Shown here: piece by piece, positions 25,517 to 39,666 of the stretch
Layout of the letters: each line of letters starts with the position of its first letter
Numbering within the stretch: position 1 is the stretch's first letter
Assembly (NCBI GenBank): GCA_963739175.1
Contig: CAVTZH010000001.1
Location: 868,001-932,000 of the forward strand
Length of the DNA: 64,000 bases
Origin: VAZQ01 sp963739175
GTDB lineage: Bacteria > Pseudomonadota > Alphaproteobacteria > Rhizobiales > Xanthobacteraceae
Direction of reading: 5' to 3'
The notes under the pieces: model-generated
The model's input: only the letters and a program-made list of their open reading frames with translations
Database searches by the model: none
What the model was told of the DNA's origin: nothing
Made by a program: the position numbers and the translations under genes

Positions 25517-26975
25517 CGGCATCGCGTTCGCGTTGTGGGTCTCGTGAGTTCGCGATGCGAACTCCTCGGCTCACCGCCCGTCGCATCCTTGCGCACCCGG
25601 CCGCCGCCACGAACACCCCGCGCTCGGCTCCGACCAGCACGCCGCCGCCGAAGTTGCGCATCAGCGATATGCGCCCGGGGTCGGTGGTGCCGGCCGATGT
25701 CAGCGTCACCTTGCCGCCCGCCGCGCGGGCAACGAACCATTCCTTCCTGGCCTGGATCAGCGTCCCGCCGCCGGGCAAGATCGTGGATGCCCTCGGCCTG
25801 CGCCGGGCCGGTGTTGGTGCCGACAGGCGCGATCGTGACCTTGCCGTCCTGCTCGCGCGCGAAGAACAGTCCCCGCTCGGCCGAGATCAGCAGGCCGCCG
25901 GCGAAGTCGCGCATCTGAAACAGCTGTCCGGTTTCGGCGGCGCCGGCCGGCGCGACGGTGACCTTGCCGCCCGCCGCACGTCCCACGAACAATCCATTCC
26001 TCGCCCAGATCAGCACGGCGCTCCCAAGGTGCTTCATCTGGAAGACGCGGCCGGTGTCGGCATCGCCCGCGGGCGTGACGGCGAGCTTGCCGCCCTCCGC
26101 GCGGCCCATGAACCATCCCTTCTGCTCGGTGTGGATCAGCAAGGCGCCGCCGGGCAGCTCGATCATGGCGTCCACGACTCCGGTGTTGGCATCGCCGGCG
26201 AGCGCGACGGTGAGCTTGGCCGCTTCACTTCGCGCGCCAGGAACCAGACGTACCCCTCGATCAGCACGCCGCCGCCGGGGACACTGCGCATCGAGCGCAA
26301 GGGCATGATGCCGTCGGGCGTGGCGGGCGCGACCATCGCGACGGGCGCGAGCGCGACCTTGCCGCCCTCTGCGCGCGCGAAGAACAATCCCTTGTCGGCC
26401 GCAATCAGCACGCCACCGCCGGGGAAATCGAACATGTAGCCCACGCGTCCGGTGTCGCCAGCGCGCGCGACGGTAAGCTTGCCGTCCGCCTGCCGCGCCA
26501 GGAACAATCCCTCGGCAGCGCCGATCAGCGCGCCACCGGGCACGCCGCGCATCGCAAACACGGGTCCGGTGTTGGGATCGACAACGGCCGCAACGCTGAT
26601 CGTGCCGCCGACCTCGCGCGCCACGAACACGCCGTTCCAGGCTCCGACCAGCGCGCCACCGCCAGGCAGGCTGTGGATGCTGAGCACGCGTCCGGTGTCG
26701 CGGTCGCCGCGCACCGGTGTGACAGTCACCTTGCCGTCCGCTGCGCGCGCCAGGAACAATCCCTTCTCGGCGCCGATCAGCATGCCGCCGGGAACGTCGC
26801 CCAGGGCAGCCACAGGGCCGGTGTCGGCATCGGCGGCGGCGACACAGACAGGGCGCGGCGCATCCTGCGCCAGCGCCGGCGGCGGCGAAGCGAGCAGCGT
26901 GCCGATGACGGCCACGCAGCACCACGCAAATCCGCGAATCCTCTGCGCTGCGGTTGTCACCATATGAGAAAGCAT
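25449..26975 (-). pseudogene. Exported protein of about ten tandem 42-residue repeats, two frameshifts
   Basis: ATG at 26975 (GGGGGAACCTG upstream) opens a signal peptide ending PPPALAQDAP. The mature protein is a run of units of the form DTGRV-x7-PGGGVLIGAxxGLFLAR-x3-GGKVTVAPAG, about ten in all. The frame breaks twice: a missing G near 26217-26224 (restores AREVKAAKLTVALAG) and an extra base near 25777-25780 (restores HDLPGGGTLIQARKEWF). Such repeats usually build a beta-propeller or beta-solenoid. Function unknown. The stop used here overlaps the hydrolase gene and another error near 25590 is possible, so the exact C-terminus is uncertain. Confidence 0.72.
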
Positions 26976-27159
26976 CAGGTTCCCCCGTGGGTTCGGAGAA
27001 GGGCCCGGAAGTCTGCCGGCCGGCGTTAATAGCGATCGCATTTTAGCGCAGCTTTGCGCCGTTGCATCGCTCTCCGCTTGGCGCCGCGAAAGCGCGCGGC
27101 GCGCAGCCGACATCCGGCGGCGCACCAAATCGACGCGATCACCAGGACAAACTCACAAC

Positions 27160-27195
27160 AAAAAACCCGCCGCGGTTTCCCGCGGCGGGTTTTTC
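27160..27195 (-). terminator. rRNA operon terminator
   Basis: On the minus strand AACCCGCCGCGG and CCGCGGCGGGTT form a GC-rich stem followed by a T run, about 45 bases after the 5S gene. It is a typical Rho-independent stop for the rrn operon. Confidence 0.85.
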
Positions 27196-27236
27196 GTATC
27201 GATCATCGTGATGAGGTTTTCATTCGTCCTTGGCAG

Positions 27237-27352
27237 GCCTGGCAGCGACCTACTCTTCCAAGCCTTAAGACTTAGTACCATCGGCGCAGGGGAGTTTAAC
27301 GGCCGAGTTCGGAATGGGATCGGGTACAGGCTCCCCGCTGTTACCACCAGGC
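27237..27352 (-). rRNA. rrf: 5S ribosomal RNA
   Basis: About 116 nt. The ends CCTGGTGGTAACAGCGGGG and GTAGGTCGCTGCCAGGC pair to close the molecule, and the conserved CCCGATCCCATTCCGAACTC loop is present. Last gene of the operon; no tRNA follows before the terminator. Confidence 0.95.
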
Positions 27353-27495
27353 CGGCGAAGGACGAATGAAGACAAGCAAGCGAAAGCGCGTTCACGCGCG
27401 TCTTCACTTAACAAGCGTAGCGAGCGTCCCGGACTGAATCCGGGATCTCGAAACACAAGCTGGTTTTGGTCTTTCTCTCTCATGTCGCGTTATGC

Positions 27496-27509
27496 GCATT
27501 GAAGATGAG

Positions 27510-27520
<11 letters not shown>
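27496..27520 (-). repeat. 23S processing stem, 3' arm (partner at 30374-30397)
   Basis: GCATTGAAGATGAGAGACGA on the + strand is complementary, with two differences, to the bases at 30374-30397 (CTTGATCGCTCTCATCATCA). The arms bracket the 23S gene and would pair in the precursor to form the RNase III cleavage helix. Confidence 0.75.
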
Positions 27521-30387
<2,867 letters not shown>

Positions 30388-30397
30388 TCATCAATGC

Positions 30398-30810
30398 CCA
30401 TCCGCTCGGCAGCGGACCGTCCGATCGTTGCGTTGAACTTGCGTTCTCAGCGAACAGTTCGGCCGGTTGGACATTGATTAGAAAGACCAGCTTGTCTTCG
30501 GACCGTTCCGACGGCAACTGCGGTCAAGCAATGCCGACATAGCAACGGCGCGACCTCGCCGCGTCGTGGTTTGCACCACGCACGGTTCGATCACGTTCGA
30601 TGCTCGGAGTAGCGCAAACGTTCGCGACTTCTGGTCCTCAAGAACTCAAGTGAGTCACAAGGACTTCAAGCCACGAGCGATGCTCGGAGCGATCCTACCT
30701 CTTCACGATGTCAGATATCACGCGACCGCATGCTGCCTGTGGGGCATCACGACGGTTGCGGAATTGTTTTTCGACGGACGAGCTTCAAGACCCCGCGCTC
30801 CACGCGAGAA
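30398..30810 (-). other. rRNA spacer between tRNA-Ala and 23S
   Basis: About 410 bases with no gene. It is transcribed spacer RNA; the part next to the 23S gene (30374-30397) is one arm of the processing stem. Nothing else was recognised. Confidence 0.7.
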
Positions 30811-30886
30811 TGGTGGAGCCAGACGGGATCGAACCGACGACCTCCTGCTTGCAAAGCAGGCGCTCTCCCAACTGAGCTATGGCCCC
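30811..30886 (-). tRNA. tRNA-Ala (TGC)
   Basis: 76 nt with encoded CCA. Acceptor GGGGCCA/TGGCTCC, D arm AGCTCAGTTGGGAGAGC, anticodon loop TTTGCAA, T arm GGTTCGATCC. Standard position in the 16S-23S spacer. Confidence 0.97.
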
Positions 30887-30920
30887 GGCGAGCGCACAAA
30901 TCACGTGCAGCAGCGAAGGC

Positions 30921-30997
30921 TGGTGGGCCTGGGAAGATTTGAACTTCCGACCTCACGCTTATCAAGCGCGCGCTCTAACCAACTGAGCTACAAGCCC
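30921..30997 (-). tRNA. tRNA-Ile (GAT)
   Basis: 77 nt with encoded CCA. Acceptor GGGCTTG, D arm AGCTCAGTTGGTTAGAGC, anticodon loop TTGATAA, T arm AGTTCAAATCT. It lies 34 bases upstream of tRNA-Ala in transcription order. Confidence 0.97.
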
Positions 30998-31081
30998 GGT
31001 CCAGGAGCCAGTTACCAGCAATCGGTAATCAGTTGATTACTGACCACTGATCTACCGGTCCCTGATCAAGGGCTCGTCCGC

Positions 31082-31111
31082 GAAGAAAGAGAAACGTAGA
31101 CGGCGGGGTCC
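31082..31111 (-). repeat. 16S processing stem, 3' arm (partner at 32888-32917)
   Basis: GAAGAAAGAGAAACGTAGAC at 31082 continues for 30 bases and is the reverse complement, with two mismatches, of 32888-32917. The two arms bracket the 16S gene and should form the precursor stem cut by RNase III. Confidence 0.8.
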
Positions 31112-31190
31112 CGCCAAATGGGCTCTGACTGAGCCCTTGTGTTTCCAAGAGATCCGATAGCGACGAGCGGATGCTCGCCTCTGAAGGATC

Positions 31191-32686
<1,496 letters not shown>

Positions 32687-33522
32687 TATGAGATCTGATC
32701 TCGGCTGGTCACTTCACGTTTGACGAGGTCCCACTCTTGTTGCGCGCGCTCAAGCCCGCACGTGATTGCTCACGCACGCGCCTGCCGCTTTCACGACAAG
32801 GGTGTTGACCTAAAACGTCGACCGCCGAAGTCTCGTCCACCGCACCTCTTTCGAAGATTGCTCCTCGATCGAGGACGCGGCGCGCAAGGACTCCGCCGTC
32901 CACGTTTCTCTTTCTTCCTATTCACTTGTCAAACAGCCCGGAACCATGGTGGTCCCGCTTTCCAGTGAACTGGAAAGCCGTCGAAGCCGCAGGCCTCCGA
33001 CCGAGGTCGGATGCCTCTAAACGCTCATCAGTGAGGAGCTTCGAAGGCGCGCAGTCGCACCGTGTAAGCGGACGGCGCGCCGTATGGCCGGTATATAGTC
33101 GTGCTGACACACGAGTGTCAACACCTAACCCAACAAATCAGCCCACTTTCGCAGCGCAGCAGACCGCGCGCGTTCTGTGGGCATGATGTGGATATGGGCA
33201 TCGCGGTGCACAACCTCAAGGGGTGGACGATGGACGCCTACCGCCCCTAGCGGTCGCACTTGGGCCACATTCCGAGGACCTACTTTGCGTCGGCGGGAGG
33301 TGTCAGTCGGGGGATTCGGCACCAAGGTCGCAGGCGCAGCGACCGCAAGGTGCTTCCCGGTATAGCGAGGACGGCAGGGCTCGGTCCGTTGACGGATCGC
33401 TCGAACGTAAGGCATCGTGCCTTAAGGGTTCGGGGTCTAAGGCCCGTTGTCGGCCGCGTTTTTGGCACTCATCGTCTGGGTTCGTGGCAAGCCACCCGCT
33501 GGTGCGAGTGGAGGGGTCGGTT
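32687..33522. other. rRNA leader and divergent promoter region
   Basis: 836 bases without a convincing gene. From left to right: rrn leader with the 16S 5' processing arm (32888-32917), the rrn promoter (33092-33121), and about 400 bases of upstream sequence for the M23 peptidase gene. The short open frames here lack ribosome-binding sites and family resemblance. Confidence 0.6.
33092..33121 (-). promoter_or_regulatory. Sigma-70-type promoter of the rRNA operon
   Basis: Read on the minus strand: consensus TTGACA (33116-33121), an 18-base spacer and TATATA (33092-33097). It lies about 400 bases upstream of the 16S gene and points towards it. The spacer holds a near-palindrome TGACACTCGTGTGTCA with the -35 box. 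Confidence 0.75.
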
Positions 33523-35529
33523 TTGGATCACGGGAAACGTCGCGGCGCATACCGGACGAGTGGCGAGGCCGATCATATCGACCTCGGCCATGAGCCGCCG
33601 TTGTCCGTCGATGGCGAGACCAGCAATCTCATCGATCGCCGCCGCGTGTCGGTACAGTGGTTCAGCGGAACAATCCTGACCGGTCTGTGCGGCGCGGCCC
33701 TCATGGGCGGCGCCGTTTTTGCGTCACTCGACGGCCAGAGCAATTTCGCCACCGTGCCCGAGCGCGTGCAGCTTGCGCTGCGCGGCTCCGGCGACCGTGC
33801 CGCCGCCACCGCCCGCAAGGCCGACCGCCTGCCGCCGCCCAGTGAATCAAACGCCCAGCGCCGGGTCATTCGCGACACCCAGACCAGCCGTGTCGGCAAT
33901 CGCGAGGTCGTGCGGGTGCGTGCCTTCGTGCGCGTCGCCAGCAATCTCGCGCTCTCGACCTCCGAACTCTCCGCCAACATCCCGGCCTTCAATCCGCTGC
34001 GCATGCAGGCGGCCGAAGCCACGCCAGGCGCGGCGACGGCCGACGAGTCGCCCGACTCCGAAGTCGACGCCGAGGTCTCCTTCGTCACCGCCGACCTCGC
34101 CACGGTGCTGCCGCGCGCCAAGATCGCGGCGGTGCTGTCGATCGACGATGTGCTCGTCCGCGTGCGCGAGGCCGCCAACTGGACCGGCAGCACGCCGCCG
34201 CGACAGCTGACACCCGAATTGCCGCGCGGCACCCGCCTCGCCTATGCGGCCGAAGGGATCACCGATCCCTATGCCGGCTTCGAGACCCGCATGGCGCCGG
34301 AAAACGTCACCCTGCTGCCCAAGACCCAGAAGGAAACCACCGGCGGCACGCCCTGGAGCGAACGCACGGTCGCCGTCCGCAAGGGCGAAACGGTCGCCAG
34401 CGTGCTGCGCGAACTCGGCGCGCGCCCGGACGACATCAAGGCCATCACCGCGGCGCTCGGTGCGCGCGGCCGCGACGGCGGCGTGCGTGAGAACCACAAG
34501 CTGCGGGTGCTGCTGGCGCCGACCGACGATCCGAAATTCGCGCAGCCGATCCGTGTCGTGATCGCGAACGATAGCGCCATCGAAGCGGTCGTCGCCTGGT
34601 CCGACCTCGGCCGCTACGTGCAGGTCGACATCCGCAACCTCGAGACCGAAGTCGCCCGCTCGCGTCAGCAGCAGCAGGACGAAGAGGAAGACGACGGCCG
34701 GGGCGTGCGGCTCTACCAGAGCATCTATGAGACCGCGCTCCGCAATCAGGTCCCGCGTCCGCTGATCGAAGATCTCATCCGCATCTATTCGTACGACGTC
34801 GACTTCCAGCGCCGCGTACAGCCGGGCGACTCGTTCGAGGTGCTGTTCACCGAGGACGAAGGCAGCAATGACAGCAAGGGCGAGGTGCTGATCGCGTCGC
34901 TCACGACCGGCGGCGAGACGCGCCGCTACTACCGCTTCCAGTCGGCCGACGACGGCCTCGTCGACTTCTATGACGACACCGGCAAGAGCGCGAAGAAGTT
35001 CCTGGTCCGCAAGCCGCTTGCCGACGGCATCATGCGATCCGGCTTTGGCATGCGGAATCACCCGCTGCTGCGACAATACCGGGCACACACCGGTGTGGAC
35101 TGGGCGGCGCCGATGGGCACGCCGATCTACGCATCCGGCAATGGCACGGTCGAAAAGATGGGATGGGAAGGCGGCTATGGCCGCTACATCCGCGTCCGGC
35201 ACGCCAACGGCTACCAGACCGCCTACGGCCACATGTCGGCCTTCGCCCGCAACATGACCGAGGGCAAGCGCGTTCGGCAGGGCCAGATCATCGGCTACGT
35301 CGGCTCCACCGGCCTGTCGACCGGCGCCCACCTGCACTACGAGATCATCGTCAACGGCCGCCACGTCGACCCGATGAAGTTCCGCCTGCCGCGCGGTCGC
35401 GTGCTCGAGGGCGCAACGCTCGCGAGCTTCGAGCAAGAGCGCGAGCGGCTCGACAACATGATCAGCCGCGCCGGCCCGACACGCGCGAACCCGCCGCGCG
35501 TCGCGCAGACGTCGACGACGACGCGCTGA
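33523..35529 (+). CDS. M23 family metallopeptidase (peptidoglycan endopeptidase), membrane-anchored
   Basis: 668 residues from the TTG at 33523, chosen for GGAGGGG just upstream and the conserved HIDLGHEPPLSVDG N-terminus. One membrane helix (WFSGTILTGLCGAALMGGAV) is followed by a long periplasmic region with a coiled or linker part (VDIRNLETEVARSRQQQQDE). The C-terminal LytM/M23 domain has HPLLRQYRAHTGVDWAAPMG and STGAHLHYEI, the HxxxD and HxH zinc ligands. It should cut peptide cross-links in peptidoglycan during growth or division. It diverges from the rRNA operon. Confidence 0.88.
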   Translation: MDHGKRRGAYRTSGEADHIDLGHEPPLSVDGETSNLIDRRRVSVQWFSGTILTGLCGAALMGGAVFASLDGQSNFATVPERVQLALRGSGDRAAATARKADRLPPPSESNAQRRVIRDTQTSRVGNREVVRVRAFVRVASNLALSTSELSANIPAFNPLRMQAAEATPGAATADESPDSEVDAEVSFVTADLATVLPRAKIAAVLSIDDVLVRVREAANWTGSTPPRQLTPELPRGTRLAYAAEGITDPYAGFETRMAPENVTLLPKTQKETTGGTPWSERTVAVRKGETVASVLRELGARPDDIKAITAALGARGRDGGVRENHKLRVLLAPTDDPKFAQPIRVVIANDSAIEAVVAWSDLGRYVQVDIRNLETEVARSRQQQQDEEEDDGRGVRLYQSIYETALRNQVPRPLIEDLIRIYSYDVDFQRRVQPGDSFEVLFTEDEGSNDSKGEVLIASLTTGGETRRYYRFQSADDGLVDFYDDTGKSAKKFLVRKPLADGIMRSGFGMRNHPLLRQYRAHTGVDWAAPMGTPIYASGNGTVEKMGWEGGYGRYIRVRHANGYQTAYGHMSAFARNMTEGKRVRQGQIIGYVGSTGLSTGAHLHYEIIVNGRHVDPMKFRLPRGRVLEGATLASFEQERERLDNMISRAGPTRANPPRVAQTSTTTR

Positions 35530-35549
35530 TCTTCAACCCAGAGAAGTCC

Positions 35550-35685
35550 GTAGGGTGGGAAAAAGGCGCGCCCCGGGTGCGCAAGCCTTGCAACTTGGAC
35601 GGTGCAAGCGCCGTGCCCACCAGAGCGTGATATGATGCGCTCATGTCATGGTGGGCACGGCGCTGCGCGCCTTTGCCCACCCTAC
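35550..35685. repeat. Intergenic nested palindrome, family D
   Basis: Outer arms GTAGGGTGGG (35550) and CCCACCCTAC (to 35685), inner arms GCGCCGTGCCCACCA and TGGTGGGCACGGCGC around a central stretch containing GCGTGATATGATGCGC. It looks like a REP/MITE-type element and sits between converging genes. Confidence 0.75.
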
Positions 35686-35705
35686 AGATCTCGTTTGAGA
35701 CTGTG

Positions 35706-36776
35706 CTATTTCTTCTGGCCTTCCAGCACCTTGAGATCGGGCTTGGATTTCGTCGCCTCGGCGAGCCGCGCGATCAGCGGCTTGGGCGTGGCGTACACCT
35801 CCGCCAGCACCTTCTGCATGTCTTCGCCGGTGAAGGGATTGACCTCCTGATTGAGCTTGTCGGCATCCGCTAGCAGCGCCTTGTCCTTCATCGCCATGTC
35901 GAAGGCCCGCCGCAGCGCGGCGACGCGGTCGGCGGGAACGCCGTCCGACACGAAATAAGGCCGGCCAAGCTCGAAGGCGGTGAACTGCACCGTCAGCACC
36001 TTCTTGATTTCCGGGTCGTCGGTCAGCTCCATGACGAGCGGAATGTTCGGGATGTCCGGATGCTTCCGCAGGCCCTGCTGATACAGGACGATGAGCTCGC
36101 CCGGTTCGATCCATTCCTTGAGATGCGGCTTGATACTCGTCCACGAGAACGTACCGCGGCCGTCGACCTCGCCCCGCATCATCGCGAGGTTCATCTCGCT
36201 GCCGCCGGGATAGCCGGCGATGACGCGGTACTGGAAGCCGAGCAGGTTGCGCAGGATATAGGGCACGGTCACGCTCTCGGTGCCGATACCGGTGCCGGCG
36301 ACGATCAGATCCTTGGCGCGGGTCTTGAGATCCTGCCAGGTCTTGACGCCGGTGCGCTTGTGCACGACCGCGACGCTGGTGTCGGTGTTGGCGCTACCGA
36401 TCCAGTTGAGCTTCACCGCGTCGAACTTCGCATTCGAGTGGTCGCCGAGCAGCGGCTCAAACGGAATGCCGCGCTGGGGCGCGCCGATATGCAGGCCGTC
36501 CTTGTTCGCGACATTGGCGACGTAGTTGGTCATCACCAGGCCGCCGCCGCCCGGCATGTTGCGCACGATCACCTGCGGATTGCCGGGGATGTATCTGCCG
36601 ATATGCCGCGCAACAAGCCGCGCATTGACGTCGTAGCCGCCGCCGGCGGAAAGGCCGACATAGAACGTGACGGTCTTGTCCTTGAAGAACTCGGCCGGGC
36701 TCTGGGCGAAAGCCGCCCCGGCGGTTGCCACCGCGAAAATACCGAGGACCGTGGCGACGCGCGCTGCGTGGTGCAT
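35706..36776 (-). CDS. Tripartite tricarboxylate transporter (Bug/TctC) receptor
   Basis: 356 residues. Signal peptide MHHAARVATVLGIFAVATAG, cleavage near AFAQSP. Typical receptor blocks: EFFKDKTVTFYVGLSAGGGY, HIGRYIPGNPQVIVRNMPGG, KLNWIGSANTD, GYPGGSEMNLAMMRGEVDGR, ADRVAALRRAFDMAMKDKAL. It resembles the frameshifted receptor at 3963 more than the tandem tctC pair. No permease adjoins it. Start at ATG 36776 with GGGAGAGAAACG upstream. Confidence 0.9.
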   Translation of the reverse strand: MHHAARVATVLGIFAVATAGAAFAQSPAEFFKDKTVTFYVGLSAGGGYDVNARLVARHIGRYIPGNPQVIVRNMPGGGGLVMTNYVANVANKDGLHIGAPQRGIPFEPLLGDHSNAKFDAVKLNWIGSANTDTSVAVVHKRTGVKTWQDLKTRAKDLIVAGTGIGTESVTVPYILRNLLGFQYRVIAGYPGGSEMNLAMMRGEVDGRGTFSWTSIKPHLKEWIEPGELIVLYQQGLRKHPDIPNIPLVMELTDDPEIKKVLTVQFTAFELGRPYFVSDGVPADRVAALRRAFDMAMKDKALLADADKLNQEVNPFTGEDMQKVLAEVYATPKPLIARLAEATKSKPDLKVLEGQKK

Positions 36777-36822
36777 GGTTTCGTTTCTCTCCCGGAACTG
36801 ACGACCGTCTTATAAACGCAAA

Positions 36823-36851
36823 ACCGCCGCCGGTCTGTGACCGGCGGCGGT
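36823..36851 (-). terminator. Rho-independent terminator after clpB
   Basis: On the minus strand ACCGCCGCCGGT / ACCGGCGGCGGT form a perfect 12-base stem with a 5-base loop, followed by TTTTGCGTTT. It lies 48 bases after the clpB stop. Confidence 0.75.
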
Positions 36852-36898
36852 CGGTAGCAGCGTCACGCTGTCGCTCAGGGCGGTTGGGCCCAAATCAA

Positions 36899-39493
36899 TT
36901 ATGCCGCCACGGCGAGTTTGCCGTTGAAGGCCAGGCCCTGCTTGCTGGCCGAGATCGTGACCTTGTCGCCGTCCTTCACCGTACCGGCGAGCACCAGCTC
37001 GGCGAGCGGATCCTGGATCGACTTCTGGATCACGCGCTTGAGCGGGCGCGCGCCATAGGCCGGGTCCCAGCCCTTTTCCGCCAGCCATTCGCGGGCCGCG
37101 GGCTCGAGCACGAGCTTGATCTTGCGATCCTCCAAGAGCCGCTCCAGGCGGCGCATCTGGATGTCGACGATGCGGGTCATCTCGTTGCGCTTGAGGCGGT
37201 GGAACAGGATGATCTCGTCGATGCGGTTGAGGAACTCCGGACGGAAGCTCGCCCGCACCACCGCCATCACCTGATCCTTGACCGCGTCGCTGTCCTGGCC
37301 TTCCGGCTGGTCGACCAGGAACTGCGAACCGAGGTTCGAGGTCATCACGATCAGCGTGTTGCGGAAGTCGACGGTGTGGCCCTGCCCGTCGGTGAGCCGG
37401 CCGTCGTCGAGCACCTGCAGCAGGACGTTGAACACGTCCGGATGCGCCTTCTCGATCTCGTCGAACAGGACGACCTGATACGGCCGGCGCCGCACCGCTT
37501 CGGTGAGCGCGCCGCCTTCCTCGTAGCCGACATATCCGGGCGGCGCGCCGATCAGTCGCGCGACCGAATGCTTCTCCATGTATTCCGACATGTCGATGCG
37601 GATCAGCGCGTTCTCGTCGTCGAACAGGAACTCCGCCAGCGCCTTGGTCAGCTCGGTCTTGCCGACGCCGGTGGGGCCGAGGAACATGAACGAGCCGATC
37701 GGGCGGTGCGGATCCTGCAAGCCGGCGCGGGCGCGGCGCACGGCGGTCGAGACCGCCTTCACCGCTTCGGCCTGGCCGATGACGCGCTTGCCGAGCTGCT
37801 CCTCCATGCGCAGGAGCTTCTCCTTCTCGCCTTCGAGCATCCTGTCGACCGGCACGCCGGTCCAGCGCGAGACCACCTGCGCGACGTGGTCGGCGGTCAC
37901 CGCCTCCTCGACCATCGCGCCCTTGCCTTCGCTGCCCTCGACCGCCTTCAGCTTCTTCTCAAGGTCGGGAATGCGGCCATAGGCCAGTTCGCCGGCGCGC
38001 TGGTACTCGCCCTTGCGTTGCGCGTTGGCGAGCTCCACCCGCAACCCATCGAGCTCGGTCTTGAGCTTCTGCGCGTCGGAGAGCTTGTCCTTTTCCGCCT
38101 TCCAGCGCGAGGTGAGATCGGCCGACTGCTTTTCGAGCTGCTTCAGTTCGGATTCGAGATTCTTCAGGCGTGCCTTGGAGCCGGGGTCGCTCTCCTTCTT
38201 GAGCGCCTCCTGCTCGATCTTGCGCCGCACGATCTCGCGGTCGATGGTATCGAGCTCCTCGGGCTTGGAATCGACCTGCATCTTCAGCCGTGCCGCCGCC
38301 TCGTCGACGAGGTCGATCGCCTTGTCCGGGAGGAAGCGGTCGCTGATGTAGCGGTTGGACAAAGTCGCCGCCGCGACGATGGCCGAGTCGGTGATGCGGA
38401 CGCCATGATGCGCCTCGTATTTCTCCTTCAGGCCGCGCAGGATCGAGATCGTATCCTCGACCGTCGGCTCGGGCACGAACACCGGCTGGAAGCGCCGCGC
38501 GAGCGCAGCGTCCTTCTCGACGTGCTTCTTGTATTCGTCGAGCGTGGTGGCGCCGATACAATGCAGTTCGCCGCGCGCCAGCGCGGGCTTGAGCAGGTTC
38601 GAGGCGTCCATCGCGCCGTCGGCCTTGCCGGCGCCAACCAGCGTGTGCATCTCGTCGATGAACAGGATGATGCCGCCGTCCGACGACGTCACCTCCTGCA
38701 GCACCGACTTGAGCCGTTCCTCGAACTCGCCGCGGTATTTCGCGCCGGCGATCAGCGCGCCCATGTCGAGCGCGAGCAGCTTCTTGTCCTGCAGGCTGTC
38801 CGGCACGTCGCCGTTGACGATGCGTTGCGCGAGCCCTTCGACGATGGCGGTCTTGCCGACGCCGGGCTCGCCGATCAGCACGGGATTGTTCTTGGTGCGC
38901 CGCGACAGCACCTGGATGGTGCGCCGGATCTCCTCGTCACGGCCGATGACGGGATCGATCTTGCCGTCGCGCGCCGCCTGCGTGAGATCGCGGGCGTATT
39001 TCTTCAGCGCGTCATAGGCGTTCTCGGCCGACGCGCTGTCGGCGGTGCGGCCCTTGCGCAGCGTCTCGATGGCGGCATTCAAATTCTGCGGCGTGACCCC
39101 GGCGCGGGCGAGGATCTTGCCGGCCTCGCTGTCCTTCTCGAGCGCCAGCGCGAGCAGGAGCCGTTCGACGGTGACAAAGCTGTCGCCCGCCTTCTCGGCG
39201 ATCTTCTGCGCCTGGTCGAAAACGCGCGCGAGCGCCGGATCGAGATAGACCTGCCCGGCCCCGGCGCCCGAGACCTTCGGACGCTTGGCAAGCGCCGCTT
39301 CCACGGCGGCCAGCGCTTCGCGCGACCGGCCGCCGGAACGGTCGATCAAGCCTGCGGCGAGCCCTTCCGGGTCGTCGAGCAGGACCTTGAGCAGATGCTC
39401 GGTCGAGAATTGCTGGTGGCCCTCGCGCAGGGCCAGTGATTGTGCGGATTGCACGAAACCGCGGGCGCGGTCCGTGTATTTTTCAAAGTCCAT
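36899..39493 (-). CDS. clpB: ATP-dependent disaggregase ClpB
   Basis: 864 residues, normal for ClpB. The N-terminal substrate domain (FSTEHLLKVLLDDPEGLAAG) is followed by the first AAA+ module (Walker A GEPGVGKTA, Walker B ILFIDEMHTLVG), the long coiled-coil M domain (LDTIDREIVRRKIEQEALKK through DLTSRWKAEKDKLSDA), and the second AAA+ module (GPTGVGKTE, VVLFDEIEKAHPDV). It works with DnaK to pull apart heat-damaged aggregates. ATG at 39493 with GGGAGAACGACAT upstream. A sigma-32 promoter was looked for but none was convincing. Confidence 0.97.
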   Translation of the reverse strand: MDFEKYTDRARGFVQSAQSLALREGHQQFSTEHLLKVLLDDPEGLAAGLIDRSGGRSREALAAVEAALAKRPKVSGAGAGQVYLDPALARVFDQAQKIAEKAGDSFVTVERLLLALALEKDSEAGKILARAGVTPQNLNAAIETLRKGRTADSASAENAYDALKKYARDLTQAARDGKIDPVIGRDEEIRRTIQVLSRRTKNNPVLIGEPGVGKTAIVEGLAQRIVNGDVPDSLQDKKLLALDMGALIAGAKYRGEFEERLKSVLQEVTSSDGGIILFIDEMHTLVGAGKADGAMDASNLLKPALARGELHCIGATTLDEYKKHVEKDAALARRFQPVFVPEPTVEDTISILRGLKEKYEAHHGVRITDSAIVAAATLSNRYISDRFLPDKAIDLVDEAAARLKMQVDSKPEELDTIDREIVRRKIEQEALKKESDPGSKARLKNLESELKQLEKQSADLTSRWKAEKDKLSDAQKLKTELDGLRVELANAQRKGEYQRAGELAYGRIPDLEKKLKAVEGSEGKGAMVEEAVTADHVAQVVSRWTGVPVDRMLEGEKEKLLRMEEQLGKRVIGQAEAVKAVSTAVRRARAGLQDPHRPIGSFMFLGPTGVGKTELTKALAEFLFDDENALIRIDMSEYMEKHSVARLIGAPPGYVGYEEGGALTEAVRRRPYQVVLFDEIEKAHPDVFNVLLQVLDDGRLTDGQGHTVDFRNTLIVMTSNLGSQFLVDQPEGQDSDAVKDQVMAVVRASFRPEFLNRIDEIILFHRLKRNEMTRIVDIQMRRLERLLEDRKIKLVLEPAAREWLAEKGWDPAYGARPLKRVIQKSIQDPLAELVLAGTVKDGDKVTISASKQGLAFNGKLAVAA

Positions 39494-39666
39494 ATGTCGT
39501 TCTCCCTCAGCCTATCCCTCCGCCCGTTGCGGCGCGTGAGGAACATCGTCGATGGGTGGTCAAAGTTCGGCGGGCCCCGAAAGCACCCGCCACCGATAAT
39601 TTAGGAATGGACTCGCAAATTCGGAAGAGCGGCCGGGCTTTTCCTGCGCGGATGGCAGATCGTTCG

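Noticed and set aside
25449..26975. Regular repeats as a possible CRISPR array
   Set aside because: Units are about 126 bases, diverged, and encode in-frame protein repeats; there are no identical repeats with unique spacers.
32900..32935. Second TTGACA as a proximal rRNA promoter
   Set aside because: No acceptable -10 box follows, and the sequence is part of, or next to, the 16S processing arm.
33125..33415. Small gene between the rRNA promoter and the M23 peptidase
   Set aside because: Arg/Pro-rich composition, no ribosome-binding site and no family resemblance; best read as upstream noncoding DNA.
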